Positions 51,203 through 62,821 of a DNA stretch of 64,000 nt are shown here, piece by piece. The notes beneath the pieces were generated by a model. It did not search any database and was not told the DNA's origin. It saw nothing but the letters and a program-made list of their open reading frames with translations. Location: positions 9,295,001 through 9,359,000 of the forward strand of contig NC_090703.1 of assembly GCF_040954835.1 (NCBI RefSeq). Direction: 5' to 3'. The stretch comes from Lepisosteus oculatus. Lineage: Eukaryota; Chordata; Actinopteri; Semionotiformes; Lepisosteidae. Position numbers and translations under genes: made by a program. Position 1 is the first letter of the stretch; each line of letters opens with the position of its first letter.

Positions 51203-51711
51203 GTGAGTCGTAAAAACTAGATATTTAACGCCTAAATACAAAACGTTTGTGTTGTAATACTTAATGTCGAGTAAGTAAAGTGTTTAGGATTTCAAGGGGT
51301 TCGTGGCGTGGAGGAATATTCCCTTATAAAGTTGACTATTCGTGGATTTGTTTATCCTTATCGGATGTTGCATGCGGTTCAATTAAAAGCAATTTCACAT
51401 CATTGATGTAGATTTATGATGCAGTGGCTGGTGTCTTTCCTTTACCGGAGACAATATTTGGGGGAAAATGGAAATTCGGGAGTGTTGAGCCAAAAGGGAA
51501 AACCCCTAGAAAGATTTTCTTTGGATTTTATTGTTGCTTTCGAATGATGGGTTGAGTGTGAATTCAGGAAGTGGGATATAGAATAAAAGATGTTAAGATG
51601 TAATATCACTTTAATATTGTACTTGTGGGTTTGGTCACATTGTCTTTTAGCTAATGCGTTGTAATTTATTTAGTCAAAGACCCCCGTGCTCTTACTGCTG
51701 TGTTCTAGAGG

Positions 51712-52439
51712 ATGGAAGTAGACTGTAACCCGGGCAGCCAGAGTAGAGAGGCATTTGAAGACACCGGGGAGCTCGCAGACGTGAAGGACATGAGACAGGA
51801 AGCCGAAGCCGTGGTCAACGACGTTCTCTTCGCCGTATCCGCGATGTCCGTCTCTCAGGTTCTGCAGAACGCTGTCGATGTGGCTTACATCAATGTGCAG
51901 ACGAGAGAAGGCAACCGCTACTGCCTGGAGCTCACAGAGGCAGGGCTGAGGGTAAGAGGCGTGAAACGGGACTTCCCAGTGCCAAGTCCAAATCCAAATC
52001 CCTTCAAGTTCTTGTAACTTACGAGAAACAAAACCTTGAATGAGCTGCGTTTATTTTGATTCTTCACAACTTGTTTCAGAGGATCGAACCAGTTTTAGAA
52101 GGTTTTGTAGTTCAGTTAAAAAGACCATTACCCCAAACGATTACAGTAGTCGGTGCAAAGTTACAAAAGATAATTTTCAGCATGAAAAAATGAATGTTCA
52201 CCAGTGGTTTTGAAATCCCAGAGTTGAAACTCATTTGTTGTTTACTAAAGTAGCTCAATGATGTGTTGTCCTTTTGGCAGGTGGTGGGGTATGCCTTTGA
52301 CCATGTGGATGAGAGTGTGACGACGCAGTACCATGAAACTGTTTATTCCCTGCTGGACTCCCTCAGCCCTGCTTACAGAGAAGCCTTTGGAAATGCCCTG
52401 CTGCAGAGACTAGAGAGGCTGAAACAAAATGGACAGTAA
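51712..52439 (+). CDS. gskip: GSKIP, GSK3-beta and PKA-RII interacting protein, 132 aa
   Basis: Two exons, 51712-51951 and 52281-52439 (399 nt), phase 0. The N-terminus is acidic ([20 protein letters not shown]). Residues ~35-60 ([19 protein letters not shown]) are the amphipathic region that anchors PKA RII subunits. The C-terminal helix (residues ~104-132, [20 protein letters not shown], then [11 protein letters not shown]) is the GSK3-beta-binding tail that resembles the axin GSK3-interaction helix. Length is close to the human protein (139 aa). It is a cytosolic scaffold that holds PKA next to GSK3-beta. It is head-to-head with ATG2B, as in mammals. Confidence 0.96.
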
Positions 52440-54640
52440 CAGCACCAGCACTGTGAAAGTACTGTAGTTAAGCAAGGGTTGCTGCTGAGGGTCAAACACA
52501 ACCATTATAATCATTAAACTTGATAAATGATTTTTTTCAGCTAGGCCAATACTAGGCCTAATTGGCTTCCACATGTTAACATATCTTGATCTGTGTTTTG
52601 TGCACAGGAAAGGGTCAGAGGCCCATTGCAACCAAAATGCTCCCTGTGAGTGCACTATTAGGTCAAACCCAGTTTAAAATTAATTACAAGTTAGACTCTC
52701 ATTGTCCCTTTAAGTTGACCCATTTTTAAAATTCTGGTAGCATTTAGGCAAGCATATAAACTATTTAAAAAATGTACAAATCAGTTGATTTTTGTAACCA
52801 TAGTACAGTTTCAGTGATAGTTATTTTATATGTACAATTTGTATACAGATGTATAACAGTACATAAAAAGCAACAACCCTGCTTAATGTATTCCTATTTG
52901 CAGACTATAGATTGCACTAAACTACATTTTTCTCCTCCTTGAGCTTATCATCTACCTGTATCACCTGAAACTTGATTCATGAACAAAAAATATACAGTAT
53001 TTGTTGGTCAAGATATTGCTATTTAGCAACAGCCAAAGAGACAGAGGTTATAAGAAATGTTTTTATCCCCAAACATTAACTACTGGAAGTTTATGGATGC
53101 CTTAAGAATTGACCATGGTGTTGCCTTTAGTCACATTTAAATATTTGATTAACTGTAAAATAGTATTTTCCTTTATTTCCATGGCAATTTATAATTTAGT
53201 CAAAATGAGCTGTTATGGAGAATGAAAGATAAGCAAACATATGTAATGTGACAGTAAGTGTGGCGTTTCATAGATATTTGTTAAAGATTATGGAAGTCAT
53301 GTAGACTGTTTGAATGACCAGTCACTGCCATTTCATATTTTGTGATCTTTACCCATAAACACAGTAAATCCATCATCTCCAGTCTTTGAAGGCAGCATAG
53401 TGTTTGGATATTGCGTCCATATGAGTTGAATTAATATTTGAGGGATGACTGTCATATTGTTTTAGACCCTTTAATCTTAAAAATGGTGATTTCAAGAAGA
53501 AAAAAAAAGCTATTTTCTGAGAGAAGTATTTGAGCTACACAAAAATCTCTTTGACAAAGGTAACGTGTTAAATTTAGATTTTCCTGGGCATGTCATATTA
53601 CATTTTTTGTTTTTTTAATGGAGTCTGGATTGGAGTGAGGGGTGTTACAATGAATTTTTTGAATTAGCAAAACCACTACGATTCCAACATGTAAAAGTCA
53701 GAAAAGTCTATAAAATGAATAAGCAAGCCTTGAAATTACATTGAAATTACAACTGGAGAAGGTTATTAATTATGTTCTACAAACAGTGCACAAAAGAAAA
53801 ATGAGCATTTATTCTGCATTGTAGTACATACCGTGTACTAAATAAGTTGCTAAATTCTCTAATGGGAAGTAGCTTTTGCACAAATTGTTTTTTTTGACAT
53901 TCGATGAGCATACATGCCTGGGTAACAATGTACTCTTAAGAAGTGAACAATTACTATTTTCAGTTTTTTGTTCACATACCTTATAATAGATTTAGACGTT
54001 GTTGGTTTTGCAGTTTTGTTCCATTTCCTTCTGGATAATATGTTGTAGTCCTAGCGCTGTCTTCAAATCTTCATATTGCTGCAGAGTAATACATTACAAT
54101 ATGGTGCAGTGGCTTATGTGTATAATAGTATGCTTGTCTGTCATGTTAAATGGGTAATTTCTTCACTAGGTAGTGGTTAATAATGTACACATTATACCAA
54201 TTTTCATGTGTCAAAGACATTTAAGAACTATTTCAAGAAATGTTGATGCTTAACTGACTTTGTCAACAAGCTCAGAATCTATAGAAATATAAAACAATAG
54301 AGATGGTCTTCAGATCAGAAATGTAACACTTAATATACATTTGACAGAATTTAAACTATAATTTGTACTTAAGTAACCAGTGTGCAATGGTTTACTTCAC
54401 ATAAAAATCATATTTGTCTGGAATTCTGTTTGAAAACAATTTAGACTTTTAATAATTTGTTTTGTCTGTGGCCACTAAGTGATTTACTTTGGCATCATCT
54501 GATTAAAGATAACTAATCTACAAAGATATATTTTCAACTACAATGACTTTGTTCTAAACTGTTTTACAAGAGTATTTGTAGAAACATGCAAGTTTTGGAA
54601 AAATACTCATCTTTTGTTCTCCATTAATATGAAATAAATG
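52440..54640 (+). other. gskip: GSKIP 3' UTR
   Basis: AT-rich, no coding frame. The first clear plus-strand AATAAA after the stop is at 54633-54638, giving a UTR of about 2.2 kb, just before a SINE insertion at 54657. Long GSKIP 3' UTRs are usual in vertebrates. Confidence 0.45.
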
Positions 54641-54645
54641 TCAAT

Positions 54646-54873
54646 AACAGGAGAAACAGCCCTGACTAGCTCTGTTGATAGAGCACGAGACTCAATCTCA
54701 GGGGAGTGGGTTTGTGTCCCACGTCGGGCGCCAGGTCCTCCATGTTGGAGGTTGGGCACAAGGCTAACAGCCCTGGTCCCGTAAAAAAACGAATGTCATG
54801 GAAACAGCAACAGGATGTTGCTGCCCTACATGCCGGAAGGCATAACTGGCAAACATCCATCCAACAGGAGAAA
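54646..54873 (+). mobile_element. tRNA-Lys-derived SINE with 11-bp target duplication
   Basis: The insert 54657-54862 is flanked by AACAGGAGAAA on both sides (54646-54656 and 54863-54873). The head 54659-54733 looks like tRNA-Lys: CTAGCTCTGTTGATAGAGCA (D arm), GAGACTCAATCTCAGG (anticodon arm with a 2-nt loss), GTGGGTTTGTGTCCCAC (T arm) and TCGGGCG plus CCA. The added CCA shows descent from a processed tRNA. The body is about 130 nt, and ATCCATCC forms the 3' end. The clean duplication marks a complete and fairly young retroposition. Confidence 0.85.
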
Positions 54874-56163
54874 TCAACCAAGTAATTGATAATATAAAAA
54901 GGCAGAAAGAGGACCTTACCTTACTCTGGAATCTCTACAGATTAACCTCATCATATATCTAAAATGTAAACCTTCATTACCTTATTCAGTCCAGTCCTAT
55001 AATTTACTTCTAAACCCTCTGGTTGTTAACTAAGCAAGCTCTACACACCAAAAGAGGTTACTTTTTCACAGTGCATACACATTCATTTTAACAAGATGCA
55101 AATAACATAAAGGTGACAAACAAAATGTGGCCATTTAGCCAATTCGGTAGTTAATTGATCCAAGAATCTCTTGCAACAATTTACTTTTTATTTAAGACAG
55201 GTGGGAATGGTATTACTGTAACAAATTCATGTAAACCTTTGTTTAATTCAGATACATTTTGTTGTCCAGTGATGAATTGGGCTACATCTACTGTGCTAGA
55301 TTCTTATCTGACTTAATGCCACAGAAAGCATGATAAGTGACCAGATAAACAGAAAAGGCAACAATGAAAGGAGATGCACATATCATGATCTACCTGTTCA
55401 ACTATCTTGTTCAAACATGCTGAGACTCAGAACACTTCCATTTTAAATTGTTACATACCAAAGTTTCAGTTTATACAAAGTGTAAAATTTGTGTAAAAAT
55501 ATTGAAAACTACAAAATAACTTTTAAATCACAGAAAGCTTGAACTGAACATCATAGCCATAGACCAAACAAGTTAGGTAACACAATAAAATAATTATAGA
55601 AAATGTTAACTTCATATGAAAATTGTTAGTTTACACAGCAGCTAAAGAAAAATCACTTAAAATAGTTTAAGGGACTGATAAATAATTAGGGTGCAATAGT
55701 ACAAATAAAATTGAATTCCAGCATCTCAAACTGGAAATGTAAGTTTCTGAATACTCTTTAAAAGAAGATGAAGGAAAATGTCCCCCTCAAAAGATATATA
55801 ACATTATCCTGTGTTCTCTGAAAAGAACATTACATTGTTAAGGTAATATTTGGCAATTCCTCAAATAAAAACAAGTTAGAAAAAGTCTGAAAATATTTTA
55901 CCATTGTTGTAGAGGACCCTTTCAAAATCTACATTTTCAATACCGAGATTCTGAATAAATTATTCAACATTCTCTCAGGTATTTTTACATTAAAAGCCAA
56001 GGATGTTTTATATATCAGCCAAATTAAAACTGATATAAACATTAAAATGTATTAATCCACTGATTCATCATTTGATTATTCCTTGTCCTGACCTCTGTGT
56101 CTTGCTACTTGCAAAATTCCTCTTCAGAATGTATTTTTTGCAAACAACGTTTTCCACTCTGCC
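54874..56163. other. Intergenic: GSKIP to NPC2
   Basis: AT-rich DNA between two genes whose 3' ends face each other. The right end should be the NPC2 3' UTR. No repeat, RNA gene or exon was recognised. Confidence 0.45.
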
Positions 56164-58593
56164 TTAACTTGTGATTTGCACTGGGAATTTGACACAAAAG
56201 AGGTCATTATTACTATCATCTCTCAGCTCCCATTCCACAACCAGTTTTATCTGAAATAAAACAGAAAGAATTCTTAGAATGAAACATCATCAGGTTTTAG
56301 ACAAGTTAAAACAGATCATATTAGTATTAAATGCACAACTATGTTTTGCATGACCTTAGTTGTACAACCTTCTTTTCAGTTAAGGTTAAAAAGACAATAT
56401 AAATACTACAAAAACTGATACCGCACCTACAAAAATCTGATCCATTGGTGTGATAAAACAAGAGAACCAAGAAAAGCCCGGCAGGATACCTAATGTAACC
56501 AACTTTATTGAGGATATACAATACCCATATTGCACAAACTGTCTGAATCTTATGCGATAGAAAAATGACAACTCTCAATAATACATTTAGCAAGAATGGA
56601 TAATCATGCACTATGATCAAAAGTATCAAAGGCTGCACTAATGTCCAGCAGGACAAGAGTGGATAAAGAAAACTTAACAGTTCTCAGTAAATCATTACTA
56701 ACTCTATCAAGTCCTGGTTCAGCACTGTGTGTTGATCTGAACCCAGACTGAAATAATTTATTCAGTTTATTTGCAGTTCATTACATAACCTATGCCAAAA
56801 ACTGGAAAGTCACATACAGACTGGCAATTATCCAGTAGGTTGGAGTGCCAATTCTACTATATTAGCAGAGGTAAAACAGAAGCTGAAAGCCACAAAATTA
56901 AAAGCACATAATTATTGATATGCATAATAATGGGTAAGAATACTGCTAAAATTTAACAAAGAACAGGATCAAAGGAGCATGTGGGTTTTATTTGATTAAT
57001 GATCTCTAAATATAAAACATGAAACTCTACAATGTGAGTTACACTATACATAAGCTGGGCTCAGAATTGAATACAAGGTACAATCTGATTTCTGATATGA
57101 ATTGTAGTGGGGGGGGGGGGGGAATTGTGATGTTCTTAACCAAACGTAAGAGATGATGAATTGTAGAAATTTAGAGTGCTAGTATTAAACATCCCTACTA
57201 TCTGCGTGCAGAGAACCGCTGACCTAGTGGCAGGTAGTACATTACTACAAGAACAGCTGGTGATGTTTGAAGGCAAGCAGAAAAGGATACAAGGCCTGTC
57301 TTTTCCTTTTACATCCTAGGATATATTCCAAATAAGAAGTTAGACTTTAATTTTTAGAACAAGCAGGCTCAAAAGAGGAAGTGCAGCTTTTAGTTAGTGG
57401 CGTTCAAAACACCACAATCTAAAAGCATAATTTAATAGGAAAGAAAAAAAAAGAGTCCAGCTCCTATTTGACTTGTCCCCCAATCCCTCCCCAACCAATC
57501 ACCCTATATTCCAAGACAAGGTTTTTTGACCACAGTAGAGCACTTACACAAGGGTATTCAGCTTTTACAGGCAGCTGGTTCACATAGCTGTAGGTTTTCT
57601 GCTTCTGAATAGGGCACTCGATTCCCGATTTGCAGCCGTCATCATTGGGAATTGGAAAGGGAACAGGAAGACCAGCGACGACTCCATGCACCACAGCCTT
57701 GCTGGTCTTGCTTTCAATCTCTGCAGAATTGCACAAAATCAAACATAAAAACACCTGCGTTTTCTGCATGTCTGCTTTCTGGAAGGAGGACCCAAAGTTT
57801 AATTGATCTGTGTTACTGATTTGGTTTGTCCACATTATTCCTTAACCAAAAAAACTAAATCTATAAGAGAACAAAGCATAAATCAACATAAAATGTTACA
57901 GTGCAGTAACATAAGTCACTGCCCTATGAAACAGAGCAGCTTACCACTGTTGAAGGTCACATTGACAGAATAAGACTGTCCTTTCTTAAGTTCACAAGGC
58001 TGCTTTGGACAAGGATTGACTTCAATGGTCAATATTTTCCCCTCCTTGGATCCTGTAAGAAATTTTAAAATGTACAGTTTTATTATTTTAGAACTTGTTT
58101 TAAGTGAACTTGTGACTAAGTTAGCTGGAATGGAAAACAATCATCTGTTTAAATATGGTTATACACTTTTTTGCAAAAAGAAAAGGCTTTATAGAAAGTA
58201 CAAAACTGCAAATATCAGCACAATGTGCAATCTATTGTAGCACCTAACACGAACACCAGTAAAGCATAAATAAAGGAAGTTATTCGGAGCAGAAACTCGT
58301 GACTGATGTGTCTGGTATCTCGCATGGTCTGAAGTTTCGCAATATACCTGTACAGAAGTCACTTCTGTGACTCTGTCCACATCACGAATTACTCACATTC
58401 TGGAACAGGCTTTCTAGAAGCAGAAAGCCAGTTCCAATACAATCAACACAAACTAGAAAATTCTCACAACCAAGAATAAGCAATGACTGCTTGAAACACT
58501 AAGTTACTTACCACAATCAATAAATGTAACAGGTTCGGCTGCTGTGAAAGCAAATAGAGAAACAAAGAGGAGTGCAGCAACACGGTACTCCAT
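56164..58593 (-). CDS. npc2: NPC2, lysosomal cholesterol-transfer protein, 149 aa, 4 exons
   Basis: Exons 58512-58593, 57945-58052, 57548-57720 and 56164-56250 (450 nt) join in phase. Residues 1-19 are a signal peptide ([19 protein letters not shown]); the mature protein starts EPVTFIDCG. It is a single ML (MD-2-like lipid-recognition) domain with the six family cysteines (IDC, NPC, QPC, DGC, IEC, LFC) and the sterol-pocket loop [17 protein letters not shown] at residue ~58 is a glycosylation site. A seventh cysteine occurs in EYPC, where the human protein has Ser. NPC2 takes cholesterol inside the lysosome and hands it to NPC1. It is divergent from ISCA2. Confidence 0.97.
56340..56775 (-). 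mobile_element. L2-like LINE reverse-transcriptase fragment
   Basis: In NPC2 intron 3, on the coding strand of NPC2. The minus strand carries [20 protein letters not shown] near 56710-56760, then [17 protein letters not shown] near 56605-56660. This is the RT motif with the catalytic A-box Asp (LDLSAAFDTVDH in L2/Rex-type LINEs). After a frameshift follow [14 protein letters not shown] and its overlapping frame, matching the B-box GVPQGSVLGPLLF, then the LGQIF..HGVSF-like piece. Stops and shifts interrupt it; no 3' end is seen. Confidence 0.75.
57109..57122 (+). repeat. G14 homopolymer
   Basis: Fourteen consecutive G in NPC2 intron 3. Long pure G runs are rare in AT-rich introns, form G-quadruplexes in principle, and are error-prone in sequencing and assembly. 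Confidence 0.9.
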
Positions 58594-59174
58594 TTCTAGT
58601 CCGCCCTGAAAAACATATTTTTTAAAAAGAGATGAAAAAAGTGGTTTCATGACAATGCCGGAAAAATAAATTTCCGAGAAATGTACAACTCTCAGAACTT
58701 TATATAACTTTTATTGCATGAGTCAAACTTTAGAAAACTCCACCCTGAAGAACAATCGTCACTCACCACCGCTAGACTTCAATTTCGTCAAAAGCTTGTA
58801 AAAGTTAAACAGAGCGATATTCCCTTTTCTCCGTCGATTCCCCCAAAAGTTATGTAACTTGACTCAAATTTATCAACTCAACACATGAAATGTACTACCG
58901 CTTTGTATTAGGCAACACCACTTCCAAAGAATATAAGAGCACTACCCTTAAACTATGAGCCGAGGAACAATTTCCTCATCACGTGATATATCAGGCGTCA
59001 CTACGTCATCGAGCTACCCCCATCTAAACCAATCACCTTTCACTTCCTTTACTACAATTGGGCTACCGTGGACATAGTTATTCGATAGACATCCACATTA
59101 ACCAATAATCTTTCTACATTTGTTTGGACCTTCACGTGAGAGGCGGGATCTTTTTGTTATGGAAGACTGCAGTG
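58594..59174. promoter_or_regulatory. Divergent promoter of NPC2 and ISCA2 with two CLEAR boxes
   Basis: Only 581 bp separate the two start codons. TCACGTGA occurs at 58979-58986 and again at 59132-59139; this is the core of the CLEAR element GTCACGTGAC bound by TFEB/TFE3/MITF. Between them lie a CRE-like TACGTCAT (near 59001) and CCAAT boxes (CCAATCACC near 59030, ACCAATAAT near 59101). There is no obvious TATA box. NPC2 is a lysosomal gene, and this family of genes is known to be driven by CLEAR sites. Confidence 0.7.
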
Positions 59175-62120
59175 ATGTTGGTGACGGCTATCTACGGGGC
59201 TAGGACACTTGCTAAGAGTTTAGTAAGGTAGGTCTACCAGGCATCCGATCTTTTTGTATTTCACGTAGCAAAGCACAGTAATGGCATTTGCATTTTAATC
59301 AGAGGTTATTGGTTCAAAATTAAACGATCGTTTGTTATTCAAAATCTTGCCTTGGGGGGTCATCGACTTGAAAGTTACGGAGACAAAACTTTAATTAAAT
59401 GAAACTCTCTCCCACATTTGTTAATGTTTTCATTTAAAATTTACCAAACATGTATAAATTAACATATGTTACTTATTATTGCAGATATAACATTGATCGG
59501 GCATTAACTAGCTGAACGTGGAAAACAAATAACAGTGACAACAGATTTTCCCCGCCTACTGAACGTCTTTTAGATATGGGATCTCTAAGTCCATTTCTAG
59601 AGTCCATAGTCTTCTTGTTTTTACTGAAAGTCAATTAAACAATCAACCTTATTATCTTCTTTGACGTTTATAACATTGTTCTTAAGGTCTTCTGCAGATT
59701 TATTTAGAACAGTCACTTAATTAGAGCTACAGTGTCCTATAAAACACCCCATAACATGGTGAGGAAAGTGTCACTCATATAGTACATGTCCACCATTAAA
59801 GTGCAACAGCCCATAATGCAAAGTAGGCTTTCACTAGGACATCAGGGTTCACATTCCTACCTCAGTTTAATGTCACCTTCTTCCCACATGCAGTCACCAA
59901 ACTGGTTCATTGGTTTGTCATTCTGTTCTGGGGGAAAGAGGGCCACCTATTAAGAGGTCCACTGGTGTCACATACAGCAGTGCCCTGGTTTTTCCCACTG
60001 GTTTCTTATCCCAGGACACGTGCTGCTGCCACCTTGCTTACCTCCTGAGATCAGGCAATAATGTGGCAGTGCTGCCGTTTGATACTCTGTATAATAATAC
60101 AGTGGGGATATTCTCTATATCATACTTTTAAGCAATCCCTCTCTGCTAAAACTGTTCAAGCAAGCAATTCCTGTCTTTTCTTCCTGAAATGTTTGGTTTG
60201 ATTATTTTATCCTTTGTGTGCAGATGAGCAAATCCAAGGTATTTCATAGTTGTATAACTCAGCAGGTTCCATCAGGTGATAGCATATCATCTTATCGGCT
60301 TTGTCTGAGGACAGACCAGGTTAAATCAGCTGACACTTTTTTTTTCCAGTGTTATTAAGTGTGTGTTTACTCGCTTTGCAGGGTGTCTGCTGTGATCTTT
60401 TGCAGGTCTAGCCAGCAGTTATGGCTGCAGAGCTCTCTGGGGCCTGTGAGACAGTGTCTGTCTGTGGCTTCCACCTGGCCTATACGATGGAACAGCTCTT
60501 CAACCCAGCAGAGACCAACAGAAATGGACTCTTTTCAGGATCAGATCTTCCTTAGCGATACGTGTGTAAAGGTGAAGACAATGCTTCATTTCTAATTGAA
60601 ATAAACAGGCAGAATGATGTTTGTAGTATAGTGCCAGTGCTTCACAAATAGTCCTTCCTTTACTATTCATAAAAATCATATGTCTGTGGTCATATGATTA
60701 GTCAGGACTAGTCATAAGAGGATTAAATATACAATCTTCATCATTGTGCCATCTCCTTGAACAGCACAAGAAACATCCAGTAATGACAAACTTTTTCCTT
60801 TGTATGTTTTGTAGGTGTGGTGGAAAAAGATTGTCATTCCTACAGCAGTGTGAGAGATTTTTATATTTACAAGAACTTAATTCCCCTGCTGACGGAATAT
60901 TTGCCACCTACAGTGACAAATGCATGTAATAGGGAAACAAAAATAAGCATTCATTACAAATTCATGACTGAAAACTGTGAAACATTAATTAACAGAAAAC
61001 AAAGGAAAACCACTGAACCACACATTGAAATGTAAATCGGTATGACTAGCCTTTGATTTTTTTCATTGTCAGATGGTGGTGCAAACAGTTCATGTTTAAA
61101 AAGAATCAGAGGTTCAAAAGTGCAACATGCAATAAACTTGGGCAAAAATTAAAAATAAGCTACCCTCATCATCAAACCAAGCAGACAGTTTTATTCTGTA
61201 GAATATTTTTAGTGGTTTAAGATGATAGTGTTAATTTGTCTTGCTGTAATGCGTGTGTATTTGATGGAAACAACCTGTGTTTCTTCAGAGGCTAAGTGAA
61301 ATAATGCAGAAGGGAGAATTTCTGCGGGTGCAAGTGGAAGGTGGAGGCTGCTCTGGATTTCAGTATAAATTTTCTGTGGACAGTGTGAAGAACAAAGAAG
61401 ACAGGTAATGATGAGCTCTTGCCCAGTTCCATCACCCGTTCTCCTTTGTGTTCTTCCACTAAGCATATTCAGTAATGTCTGTAGGTGTTAATACACCTGG
61501 CCAGATCTCTGCCCAAGTTTGCATTCTTTCTTCTGTTGTGCATTTGTTAAAACCGTTTAATGAGCTTTTCTAAATGTTTGAAAGGTATATGATTCATTCG
61601 TAAAAAAAAACCTGCATTGCCATCGATCACAAAGGCGAACAGGGGCGGAGCGGTGGCTCTGTGGTTTAGGATCTGCGCCGGTGGCTGGAAGGTTGCCGGT
61701 TCGTATCCTGCGACCGGCAGGGGAATCCTACTCCGTTGGGCCCCTGAGCAAGGCCCTTAACCCCAACTGCTGCAGGGGCGCTGTATAAATGGCTGATCCT
61801 GCGCTCTGACACCCAGCTTCTCCCCTTGTCTGTGTGTCTCATGGAGAGCAACCAGGGGTATGCGAAAAGACAAGTTCCTAATGCAAGAAATTGTATGTGG
61901 CCAATAAAGTGATCCTACGAACTCCTTGTCTCTTCTGGTTTTCAGAGTGTTTGAAAAGAGGGGCGTGGAGGTCGTCGTTGACCAGGACAGTCTGGAGTTT
62001 ATTAAGGGAGCGACACTGGATTTCAGCGAGGAGCTGATCCGCTCCTCCTTCCAGGTGGTAAATAACCCGCAGGCCGAGCACGGCTGCTCCTGTGGCACGT
62101 CCTTCTCCATCAAGGTCTGA
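59175..62120 (+). CDS. isca2: ISCA2, mitochondrial iron-sulfur cluster assembly protein, 177 aa
   Basis: Exons 59175-59227, 60382-60571, 61289-61404 and 61946-62120 (534 nt) join in phase. The N-terminus ([18 protein letters not shown]...) is basic and lacks acidic residues for ~50 residues, a typical mitochondrial presequence; it is split between exons 1 and 2. The A-type scaffold domain spans residues ~72-177 with the three cluster-binding cysteines: C102 in [12 protein letters not shown], and C167 and C169 in [15 protein letters not shown]2, with ISCA1 and IBA57, makes 4Fe-4S clusters in the matrix. The human protein is 154 aa; the difference is in the presequence. The first ATG in the short frame at 59164 runs into a stop, so the ATG at 59175 was chosen. 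Confidence 0.95.
59727..60075 (-). repeat. 5S-rRNA-like SINE remnant in ISCA2 intron 1
   Basis: CTTGCTTACCTCCTGAGATC near 60032 resembles the reverse complement of 5S rRNA (CCTGCTTAGCTTCCGAGATC), and TTCTTATCCCAGGACACG near 60003 resembles the TCTCCCATCCAGGTACT part. The 200 bp to its left (ACAGTGTCCTATAAAACACC and on) look like the SINE body. More decayed than the copy at 29395. Confidence 0.5.
61642..61916 (+). repeat. tRNA-derived SINE, family B, abutting an ISCA2 splice acceptor
   Basis: A box GTGGCTCTGTGG at 61653-61664, B box GGTTCGTATCC at 61698-61708, then the shared body (CCGTTGGGCCCCTGAGCAAG near 61733) and the end CCAATAAAGTGATCC. It aligns from end to end with the minus-strand copy at 27056-27329. 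It sits in ISCA2 intron 3 in the sense orientation and ends about 30 bp before exon 4. No clean target duplication was found. Confidence 0.85.
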
Positions 62121-62821
62121 GCAAGGCCGCTGGGGCAGCTTCCCAGCTCCTTTTGTGGTGTTATCTGTTGCCTTTGTCACAGGGCAATTCAAGTAGCCCA
62201 TCATTTCAGTGGATATTTACAGTGGTGTCAAAGTACCCAGAGGCTCTGTAGCCTTTTTTGTTTTGCAAAATTCAGCGCCGTGAAACTTGAACTGTGAAAG
62301 CAATTATTGTTCGTATCTCCTACTGGAAGACGATTCCAGGTGTAAGAAAAATATTATGGAAAGGGTAACATTGTCTGTATATTTAACAGATACATTGTGT
62401 TTCACTACTTGTTTAATGGTGTGATTGATAATGAGATTAATTCATTCTGATGTTTCAGGACTTTGTTTTTTGTTCCAAGATGCAATGGCTAAGATAAGTT
62501 CCATTAAGAATGGGGGATCAGAACATTTCTGAAGTAATCAGAGCAATCTGTAGTGAACCTTGGAAGTTTGAAGTAGTTTTCCTTCTCTTTACAATGCTTA
62601 GTGGGTTAGGGCTGAAATACAGCATGTGCAAAGATCTTAGCAAATAAGATTATAATGTAACATTTAAAGGATGTTTTGTATTATGAGTTGATTACTTTAT
62701 TTTCTCAACTGTAATGTTGAATTTAAAAAACACAGCCAAAATGTGTAATACAAATCCTATAAATACATCCCTTAATAGGGAATATGGATTGATGTAAATA
62801 GTTTTTATTTTCAAAAATAAA
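62121..62821 (+). other. isca2: ISCA2 3' UTR with poly(A) signal
   Basis: AT-rich and non-coding after the ISCA2 stop. AATAAA at 62816-62821 is the best candidate poly(A) signal, giving a UTR of about 700 nt. Confidence 0.5.

Noticed and set aside
54659-54733. Functional tRNA-Lys gene
   Set aside because: The anticodon arm has lost bases, the acceptor stem has mismatches, CCA is encoded, and target duplications enclose it with a SINE body.
61666-62204. Minus-strand open frames over ISCA2 exon 4 and the SINE
   Set aside because: They are shadows of the ISCA2 coding exon and of a SINE with Pol III boxes.
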